20,261 bases of DNA from a virus, in IMG/VR virus record IMGVR_UViG_3300046451_001315, positions 1-20,261 of that record; one strand, given 5' to 3'. Every line of letters begins with the position of its first letter. Position 1 is the stretch's first letter. A program made the position numbers and the translations under genes. Positions 5,002 to 9,610 of this stretch are shown here, one piece after another. The notes under the pieces were generated by a model. That model ran no database searches, was not told the origin of the DNA, and saw nothing but the letters and a program-made list of their open reading frames with translations.

Positions 5002-5745
5002 TTACACCTCTATTTTAAATGGAATACTACAGCCGTTAACACTGGCACTAGAAATAATTGCATCAGTTAAATAATTTAAGACTGCTTTATGTATCTTTTT
5101 GTTCTTATTGCCTGCAAAAGATAAGTTAGAAACAAGGCCGTCTTTAATGTCGTAAGAAGCTACAAATTTAGCTGTCCTAGATATCCGTATTTTAGATATA
5201 TAATTACCAAACATAACATCGGAAGAAAGCAACGGGCAAACTGCCACAACTTCTTCAGCAATAGGCGTTTCAATAGGTGTTTCAATAACTATTACAGCGG
5301 GTATTGATTCAATTACTGGAGTTATTTGTTTCTCAGGTTTTACAACGTTTTTTATAATTTGCGGAACTGGTTTAGTTAACGCTATTTTCTTAACTTCTTC
5401 TAGCAATAATTCTGCTTCGCCTTGTCCATATCTAACGTCTTTTAACTGCTTAATAAGCATAGCGTCAATAGTAGACAGATCACTCAACAAACTGCTTGTT
5501 TCTTTTAATTGCTCAAGAGTTATTGTAATACCTGCTTCATTGTATCTGAGCATAGATTGAACTGATTCATAATCATCATTAAGAGAACCAACCTTATTTG
5601 CTAAATCTTGCTGATCGGTTTTGATTTTATTAAACTCTTCTTTAAAATACTCTGATCTCATAGAGTCGCGACTTATTGTGTGCGCCCATAATGCAGTAAT
5701 TGAACATACTAAAAGTACCGATATTACATTTTGAAAATTAAACAT
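5002..5745 (-). CDS. Membrane-anchored TonB/TolA-like protein
   Basis: The 247-residue protein has a short N-terminus, one membrane segment (about 6-24, VISVLLVCSITALWA), a long helical/coiled-coil region (about 32-120), a Pro/Val/Ile/Glu-rich extended stretch (124-162) and a compact C-terminal domain (170-247) with Cys170 and Cys239. The C-terminal pattern (YISKI..., then strand-DG-V-strand, a helix with AVLNYL, and G-C-x-I-PFKIEV at the end) resembles TonB or TolA C-terminal domains, and the whole order anchor-linker-domain is the same as in those proteins. Family assignment is inferred from architecture, not from a search. Start ATG 5745 with GGAG 7 bases upstream, 3 bases after the preceding gene. 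Spanin-like or exclusion functions are alternatives. Confidence 0.6.
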   Translation of the reverse strand: MFNFQNVISVLLVCSITALWAHTISRDSMRSEYFKEEFNKIKTDQQDLANKVGSLNDDYESVQSMLRYNEAGITITLEQLKETSSLLSDLSTIDAMLIKQLKDVRYGQGEAELLLEEVKKIALTKPVPQIIKNVVKPEKQITPVIESIPAVIVIETPIETPIAEEVVAVCPLLSSDVMFGNYISKIRISRTAKFVASYDIKDGLVSNLSFAGNKNKKIHKAVLNYLTDAIISSASVNGCSIPFKIEV

Positions 5746-5748
5746 ATA

Positions 5749-6003
5749 TTACTCCGGATCTAAGTTAGGGTTTTTTTGTTCGCTAGCGTATTGTTGCGCG
5801 TAGCCATTGTCGTACTCTTCGGACTGATACATCTGGTGTTGATAGCCCTTTAAGCAATCATACTCTCCTCTATCAAAATCAGTAAAATCATTGTGACTAT
5901 ATTCAGCAATTTGGTCACGCTCATAATTTGGATTGCAAACTTTAAATAAACGCCTGTCAAAATCATCTTGGTCGTCTGGGCATTGAATTGGATTGTCACA
6001 CAT
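5749..6003 (-). CDS. Hypothetical acidic protein (84 aa), first gene of the leftward early operon
   Basis: Unrecognised. The protein is strongly acidic and rich in Asp, Tyr, Gln and Asn (CPDDQDDFDRRLF near residues 7-19; tyrosines through the middle), with no hydrophobic segment. I chose the ATG at 6003 because AGAGGA stands 7 bases before it; an in-frame ATG 12 codons earlier (6039) has no ribosome site. It is followed after 3 bases by the TonB/TolA-like gene. Such short, very acidic early phage proteins are often DNA mimics or host-protein inhibitors, but no specific family is visible. Confidence 0.65.
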   Translation of the reverse strand: MCDNPIQCPDDQDDFDRRLFKVCNPNYERDQIAEYSHNDFTDFDRGEYDCLKGYQHQMYQSEEYDNGYAQQYASEQKNPNLDPE

Positions 6004-6085
6004 AACACGTTCCTCTAAGGTTGACCCCAAATAAAACATTAAAAAAAGACACTACGACTTGGGGTTGAGTTGTTAAGATAGCACC

Positions 6086-6115
6086 ATTATGACATATGTG
6101 CAACTATATTGTTGA
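6086..6115 (-). promoter_or_regulatory. Candidate leftward early promoter
   Basis: On the minus strand, CATAAT (6091-6086, one mismatch to TATAAT) follows TCAACA (6115-6110, four of six to TTGACA) with an 18-base spacer. The start would be near 6078, giving a leader of about 75 bases before the ATG at 6003. Its -35 overlaps the -35 of the rightward promoter, so the two cannot be occupied together. Confidence 0.35.
6092..6099. promoter_or_regulatory. Candidate repressor operator (ACATATGT)
   Basis: The perfect palindrome ACATATGT (6092-6099) lies within the looser inverted repeat GCAC...GTGC (6081-6101), just downstream of the divergent -35 boxes on the leftward side. A related ACATGT (6136-6141) overlaps the rightward -10. 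Two similar palindromes over divergent promoters, beside a Cro/CI-type gene, are what an operator region looks like. The sites are short and could be chance in AT-rich DNA. Confidence 0.3.
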
Positions 6116-6139
6116 CTGCATCCTTAAATGTGCTAACAT
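6112..6139 (+). promoter_or_regulatory. Candidate rightward promoter of the repressor/replication operon
   Basis: TTGACT (6112-6117, five of six to TTGACA) and TAACAT (6134-6139, four of six to TATAAT) are separated by 16 bases. Transcription would start near 6146, about 20 bases before the ATG at 6167, leaving AGAGGA (6154-6159) in the leader. Confidence 0.5.
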
Positions 6140-6166
6140 GTAGTTTCATTTATAGAGGATAGCATT

Positions 6167-6430
6167 ATGGATATTAGAAGAAGTATGAAGTTTTTTATGT
6201 ATTTTCACGACTTGAATCAATCAGAACTTGCTAGCGCAACTGGATTAGGTCAAACAAACATACATCGTTGGCTTAACGGTAAAGCTGAACCGTCATTATA
6301 TATGTTAAAAACTATGGCTTATTGTTGTGGCGTTAGTGTTAGTAGTTTTATCGCGCAAGGTGAGATTGAATTAGATGAAATAGCAAGCACTTCTCGCCCT
6401 GTCTTAAGACGGGTATCTACGAATGCCTGA
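6167..6430 (+). CDS. Cro/CI-type helix-turn-helix repressor
   Basis: The 87-residue protein is a single XRE-family DNA-binding domain: NQSELASATGLGQTNIHRWLNGK (about 17-39) is the helix-turn-helix, followed by PSLYMLKTMAYCCGVSVSSFI, the usual packing helices. There is no C-terminal dimerisation/autocleavage domain, so it resembles Cro more than a full CI. It presumably controls the divergent promoters directly upstream. AGAGGA 7 bases before the ATG fixes the start. Its last eight bases overlap the replication gene, so translation is coupled. With no integrase seen, this may be an early-gene switch and not a true lysogeny repressor. Confidence 0.85.
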   Translation: MDIRRSMKFFMYFHDLNQSELASATGLGQTNIHRWLNGKAEPSLYMLKTMAYCCGVSVSSFIAQGEIELDEIASTSRPVLRRVSTNA

Positions 6431-7130
6431 TACTCCGGCCTATTATGCTGTTATACCTGCAAGCGTCAGGTATGACAGTAGGCTAAAGCCAAACGCTAAG
6501 TTACTGTATGGCGAGATTACTGCATTGTGCAATAAAGAAGGATATTGTTGGGCGCAAAACAAATACTTTTCTGATTTGTACAGTGTTACCAAGACAACCG
6601 TTAGTGATTGGGTTAAAAATCTTAAGGACTGCGGATACATTGAGGTACAGATTATTTACAGGGAAGGTAGTAAAGAAATTCTTAATAGGTATATAAGATT
6701 ATCCGAAGGGGCTACCCAAGAAAATCAGAATACCCCTCCCCAGAAAATTCAGAAAGATAATACTACAAATTCTAATACTACAATTAGTACTACATTGAAT
6801 ATAGATCATTTCGATGGGTTTTGGTCTGTTTATCCAAGGAAGGTAGGTAAGTCTGAGGCTAGGAAGATGTGGGCTAAGAAAGTGAAAAGCGAGGATACTG
6901 TTAAAGCTATAGCAACAAATATAGAGCAGAGAGTCTTGCAAGGCGAATGGTCTGATGTTAAATTTATTCCTTATCCTGCTACTTATCTTGGGCAGGAGCG
7001 TTGGGAAGACGAGTTAGCTGTAGCAAGTCAAGCTAGGCAACCTCAAAAACCAAGAGGCGAGAGGTCTATTAGAGACACCCCCATTTCAGAACAATTGACC
7101 GACAGATCATGGGCTGAAGGATACGAATAA
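6423..7130 (+). CDS. Replication initiation protein (lambda O-like) with winged-helix N-terminus
   Basis: The 235-residue protein has two domains. Residues about 7-93 form a winged helix typical of phage replication initiators (YYAVIPASVRYD...L-x-x-NAKLLYGEI, then TKTTVSDWVKNLKDCGYIE). A low-complexity Asn/Thr linker (about 95-126) separates it from a C-terminal domain (127-178) with FDGFWSVYPRKVGKSEARKM and IPYPATYLGQERWEDE, which is shared by replisome-organiser proteins that bring in the helicase or its loader. The ATG at 6423 lies eight bases inside the repressor gene and has no strong ribosome site, so it is probably expressed by coupling. In lambda the origin lies inside the O gene; iteron-like repeats in the linker here invite the same idea. 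Confidence 0.8.
   Translation: MPDTPAYYAVIPASVRYDSRLKPNAKLLYGEITALCNKEGYCWAQNKYFSDLYSVTKTTVSDWVKNLKDCGYIEVQIIYREGSKEILNRYIRLSEGATQENQNTPPQKIQKDNTTNSNTTISTTLNIDHFDGFWSVYPRKVGKSEARKMWAKKVKSEDTVKAIATNIEQRVLQGEWSDVKFIPYPATYLGQERWEDELAVASQARQPQKPRGERSIRDTPISEQLTDRSWAEGYE
6761..6796 (+). repeat. Iteron-like direct repeats in the replication gene linker
   Basis: TACTACAAAT (6761), TACTACAATT (6776) and TACTACATT (6788) are three near-identical repeats 12-15 bases apart. A second pair, AGAAAATCAGAA (6719-6730) and AGAAAATTCAGAA (6742-6754), lies just upstream. The position matches the lambda origin inside gene O. The repeats encode an Asn/Thr-rich linker, so they may only reflect repeated amino acids. 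Confidence 0.35.
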
Positions 7131-7140
7131 AGGTAATGAT

Positions 7141-7428
7141 ATGGAAAATATTAAAAAAATAATAAACGTGCCGGATAAACGTGCAGTTCTTTGGATGTAT
7201 GATGGTGATAATCCACGATTGGAACGTGGGGTTAAATATAGCAGGACTGACATAGCAAAAGCATTTTCCAGATCTCTACCTTTTGTTAGCGAAAGGTTAA
7301 AGGGTAAAAAGATTTGCCAAGATATTGACTTAATAATTCATAAAAAGAAAAAAAGTGAAGTGGAACAAAAAAGCAAAACATTTAACTCAGATTTATCACA
7401 ACACTGGTTAAGGAAAAAATTGCGATGA
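7141..7428 (+). CDS. Hypothetical basic protein (95 aa), possible HTH
   Basis: Unrecognised. The segment YSRTDIAKAFSRSLPFVSERLKGK (about 33-56) reads like a helix-turn-helix, and the C-terminal 40 residues are very Lys-rich (IIHKKKKSEVEQKSK), so DNA or RNA binding is likely. It begins 11 bases after the replication gene with AAAGGT 6-7 bases before the ATG, and ends with a four-base overlap onto the NinB-like gene. A role in replication or recombination is suggested by place only. Confidence 0.7.
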   Translation: MENIKKIINVPDKRAVLWMYDGDNPRLERGVKYSRTDIAKAFSRSLPFVSERLKGKKICQDIDLIIHKKKKSEVEQKSKTFNSDLSQHWLRKKLR

Positions 7429-7895
7429 AATATGGCACTGAGGGGGATTATTACTATTTCAAAGATAAACGCGAACTTGAAAAAAAATTACCTTTTATAA
7501 TCAAGCGGTTAGAGAAATGGGATTATAGTGACCACCCTGCGGCCGTTAGAATTGAACGATACGTTAACCCTGCCAGTAGATCTCAAGAAAATCTTTTTCA
7601 TGCGTGGGTGCGAATACTTGCAGAAAAATGGTGTGCGGCTGAAAAGAAAAAAGCAACTAAAGATGAATTTGAATTTACTAAAATTTTTTTAAAAAATAAA
7701 TTTCTTGGCGTAGCTAATTATTCATTTAGAGATACGTCTTTTAAAGGACAAGTCAAAAGCATTACTAAGCTAAGTAAAGGTGAAATGTGTTTTTTTATGG
7801 ATCAAATATATAACCTTGCTTCAGAGAAAAATATACACCTGCCTATTCCGGATGACAGTGAGTACTTAGCGTTGAAGTCTAAACAGGACGAATAA
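7425..7895 (+). CDS. ninB: NinB-like recombination protein
   Basis: The 156-residue protein follows the lambda NinB (Orf) plan: an N-terminal strand/helix region ending in a basic strand (VRIERYVNPA), the signature RSQENLFHAWVRILAEKW (52-69; NinB has RSxxQNxxLW at this place), a middle helix region, and the C-terminal strand plus helix KSITKLSKGEMCFFMDQIYNLASEKNIHLP (111-140), comparable to the NinB region S-x-x-x-R-M-x-x-GEF...Q-x-F-x-x-x-x-GV-W. NinB acts as a recombination mediator that helps load recombinase on SSB-coated DNA. The match is by pattern, with low overall identity. The next gene is NinG-like, the same pairing of functions as in the lambda nin region. The start overlaps the previous stop by four bases. 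Confidence 0.65.
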   Translation: MKYGTEGDYYYFKDKRELEKKLPFIIKRLEKWDYSDHPAAVRIERYVNPASRSQENLFHAWVRILAEKWCAAEKKKATKDEFEFTKIFLKNKFLGVANYSFRDTSFKGQVKSITKLSKGEMCFFMDQIYNLASEKNIHLPIPDDSEYLALKSKQDE

Positions 7896-7972
7896 GCCAA
7901 TATAAGCCTGTTTCAAGGCGTTTACGAGCAAATATGATATATCCTACCAGTTATGTTAAAATGAGGTTTAAA

Positions 7973-8383
7973 ATGGCTCAAACGCTAAGAAAAAAATGTT
8001 TAATATCTATACAAAAATTAGCAAGAATATCTGCGGCTGACGAGTATGGAATGGTGAATTGCGTTTCTTGCGATAAAAGAATGAGTTGGAAAGATTGCGA
8101 TGGGGGTCATTACATATCAAAAGGTAGTTCCTCTTATTGGGCATTAGAAATTGAAAACGTCCATCCACAATGTAAAGGATGCAATGCATTTGGAATGAGT
8201 AAGGGAAGTGCTGAAGGGCAGTACACGTTATGGATGATTGATTGGTACGGTGAGGACTTTGTTAGGCAGATGCATGAAGACAAAAGGAAAATTAAAAAGT
8301 TATACACTGCTGATTACAAAGAAATGTTAGAAGAATTTACTAGGTTAATTAAATACCATGAGGGCAGGTTATGCCATATTTAA
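7973..8383 (+). CDS. ninG: NinG/Rap-like zinc-binding recombination nuclease
   Basis: The protein has the NinG (Rap) layout: an N-terminal helix with QKLARISAAD (14-23), a zinc knuckle C-x-x-C (30, 33), D-x-GGHY (43-47), ENVHPQCKGCN (61-71) with the second Cys pair (67, 70), and a helical C-terminal half. GGHY plus the cysteines form an HNH-like centre; lambda Rap is a structure-specific endonuclease that resolves recombination intermediates. I prefer the ATG at 7973, giving 136 residues, because GAGGT lies 5-6 bases before it and homologues usually start just before the LRKK region. ATGs at 7934 and 7961 are in frame but have weak or no ribosome sites. It overlaps the next gene by 13 bases. 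Confidence 0.8.
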   Translation: MAQTLRKKCLISIQKLARISAADEYGMVNCVSCDKRMSWKDCDGGHYISKGSSSYWALEIENVHPQCKGCNAFGMSKGSAEGQYTLWMIDWYGEDFVRQMHEDKRKIKKLYTADYKEMLEEFTRLIKYHEGRLCHI

Positions 8384-8598
8384 GTGAGCTAAGAAAACGC
8401 GCACAAGATTGTGGAATTGATGACGTATCTGACAGGCTAGATTCTATTCTTGAATCAGTAATATATTCTTCTGCTTTGCCTGCTTATGCCAGACATGAAA
8501 TAGATAATATTTGGGAAGAGGTTGAAGGTGAAGAGGAAAGATTTAATACGCCACCTGACCATAGTGAATTGTTAGCACATCACCCTTATATGGCTTAA
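8371..8598 (+). CDS. Hypothetical acidic protein (75 aa)
   Basis: Unrecognised. It is mainly helical with an acidic centre (IDNIWEEVEGEEERF, 44-58) and no membrane segment or catalytic motif. GAGGG lies before the ATG at 8371, inside the last codons of the NinG-like gene, and the overlap suggests coupled translation. Nothing in the sequence indicates its function; it may be an accessory to the recombination genes. Confidence 0.65.
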   Translation: MPYLSELRKRAQDCGIDDVSDRLDSILESVIYSSALPAYARHEIDNIWEEVEGEEERFNTPPDHSELLAHHPYMA

Positions 8599-8600
8599 TA

Positions 8601-8609
8601 TGTTATAAT
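8601..8609 (+). promoter_or_regulatory. Candidate extended -10 promoter before the 43-residue gene
   Basis: TGTTATAAT (8601-8609) is a perfect extended -10 element (TGnTATAAT). No good -35 is visible 17 bases upstream, which extended -10 promoters can do without. The start would be near 8616, about 30 bases before the ATG at 8648. It would let the small basic protein be made apart from the replication operon. Confidence 0.35.
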
Positions 8610-8647
8610 CGACTTTCAGATTTCAAAAATTTTTTATAGGTTTTATA

Positions 8648-8779
8648 ATGCCACAAGTCGGATCAAGACATTATTCTTACACACCAAAAGGGCAAATGGC
8701 CGCAAGAAAAGCCGCCAAGAAAACAGGTAAGAAAATTGTTAATCGAATGCCAAAGAAAAAAAGAAGTATGCTTTCTTAA
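8648..8779 (+). CDS. Small very basic protein (43 aa), MPQVGxxxYxYTxxG type
   Basis: An ATG at 8648 opens 43 codons ending in TAA at 8779. AGG lies about 7 bases upstream. The protein starts MPQVGSRHYSYTPKGQMAAR and continues with an Ala/Lys/Arg helix (RKAAKKTGKK) and a KKKR tail; about a third of its residues are Lys or Arg. Short proteins with the same opening (M-P-x-V-G-x-x-x-[FY]-x-YT-x-x-G) occur in many tailed phages, often near structural genes; their role is not established. The charge suggests DNA binding or packaging. It converges with the holin gene, the two stops overlapping by four bases. It is too short for many gene callers. Confidence 0.75.
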   Translation: MPQVGSRHYSYTPKGQMAARKAAKKTGKKIVNRMPKKKRSMLS

Positions 8780-9165
8780 CGGCTAGCAACATTGTTTTTC
8801 TTATCAAAACTTCTTAATCCTGCCATGCCAAGCATTGCCATAAGCACAGTAGACAGCAAACCAGTGTCAATTTCTGGAACTTGAAACCAGATAGCTAGAA
8901 AAGGTGCTAAAATAGTAGAGTATCCTAATCCAAAACAAGAACACCACCCAACAGCAGGCCGCCATCCGGACACAAAAATAGAAGCGTGGGCCGCCTCTAC
9001 TTTATTAATATCTAATTGACCCTTGTTTAATTCTTGCACATGCCTAGCCGCAAGAGTAGATATTTCATGGGCTAATTCATTTTGCTTATCTTTATCAACT
9101 ACAAATTTTCCAATAATTGATGAGATAGGGCCAATTAGATTATTAAATAACACGTTACTCAGCAT
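8776..9165 (-). CDS. Holin of the three-TM GTA type
   Basis: The 129-residue protein matches the GTA_holin_3TM pattern: a charged helical first half with QLDINKVEAAHASIFVSGWRPAVGW (54-78; N-K-x-E-A...F-x-x-GWRP-x-x-GW is the family signature), then hydrophobic segments at about 70-97 and 100-116 and a charged tail LRSFDKKN. Such proteins make inner-membrane holes that release the lysis enzyme or let the membrane collapse. The ATG at 9165 overlaps the previous gene by 11 bases; AGAGGA stands unusually close (2-3 bases), so translation may depend on coupling. It is the last gene of the leftward late operon. Confidence 0.85.
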   Translation of the reverse strand: MLSNVLFNNLIGPISSIIGKFVVDKDKQNELAHEISTLAARHVQELNKGQLDINKVEAAHASIFVSGWRPAVGWCSCFGLGYSTILAPFLAIWFQVPEIDTGLLSTVLMAMLGMAGLRSFDKKNNVASR

Positions 9166-9385
9166 CGTCCTCTACAACTTCAGCTTCTTCTACTGGGTTT
9201 TGTGCCGCAAGCAAACGAGTAGCCATCATCGAAATGTTATTGTCCATTTTCATCAAGGCAATTTTTAATTGTACTACGCCTGATTGCATTTCTTTTATGT
9301 CATCCCAATATACCATTGCTTCTGGGTTTAAATCTTCACGTTCTAATGTGACTACATCGCCAGTTTCAGGGTTATTAAAATCCAT
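9155..9385 (-). CDS. Hypothetical small acidic protein (76 aa) in the lysis region
   Basis: Unrecognised. The protein starts MDFNNPETGDVVTLERED, has a central amphipathic helix (VVQLKIALMKMDNNISMMATRLLA, about 37-60) and ends in a very acidic tail (EEAEVVEDDAE). No membrane segment. AGGA lies 7 bases before the ATG at 9385, a good site. It overlaps the holin start by 11 bases, so it could regulate holin translation or activity, as small neighbours of holins often do; that is inference. An ACTTATAGGATA stretch in front of it recalls the T7-like promoter core only partly. Confidence 0.65.
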   Translation of the reverse strand: MDFNNPETGDVVTLEREDLNPEAMVYWDDIKEMQSGVVQLKIALMKMDNNISMMATRLLAAQNPVEEAEVVEDDAE

Positions 9386-9427
9386 TGTTTTATCCTATAA
9401 GTTATTTGAAGTGTAATTATTGCACCT

Positions 9428-9610
9428 TCAACCATATTTGGCAAACGCAATTGCACCTAATATAAATGGATAAATAGCAAATATCATTCTTTCTAACTTA
9501 ACGAATTTTATTTTGCTTTCTTCTAACTGACGCTGAATATCAGTGTAACGCACAAGACATTCCTTCTCATGCGCTTCCATCCTAATCATTGTTTCTTTTA
9601 TAGTAGCCAT
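9428..9610 (-). CDS. Small coiled-coil/TM protein (60 aa), XhlA-like layout
   Basis: Residues 5-42 form a charged helix with coiled-coil character (MEAHEKECLVRYTDIQRQLEE...KLERM), and residues 42-57 (IFAIYPFILGAIAFA) form one membrane segment before a short tail. This helix-then-TM layout is like XhlA-type lysis helpers and like many small phage proteins with HEKEC-x-x-RY openings. The family function is not established. Its ATG shares one base with the tail-fibre stop (TAATG), so it is probably translated by reinitiation; no separate strong ribosome site is seen. With the next two genes it makes a plausible lysis cassette. Confidence 0.65.
   Translation of the reverse strand: MATIKETMIRMEAHEKECLVRYTDIQRQLEESKIKFVKLERMIFAIYPFILGAIAFAKYG

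Noticed and set aside
6004-6039. Twelve-codon upstream extension of the acidic 84-residue gene
   Set aside because: The ATG at 6039 lacks a ribosome site, while AGAGGA stands 7 bases before the ATG at 6003.
8755-8800. T-rich stretch after the holin stop as a terminator of the late operon
   Set aside because: Only a weak five-pair A/T stem precedes the T-run on the minus strand, and the stretch also encodes the Lys-rich end of the 43-residue protein.
9375-9402. ACTTATAGGATA before the 76-residue gene as a second phage-type promoter
   Set aside because: Only the TATAGG part matches and it overlaps the AGGA ribosome site, which explains it well enough.
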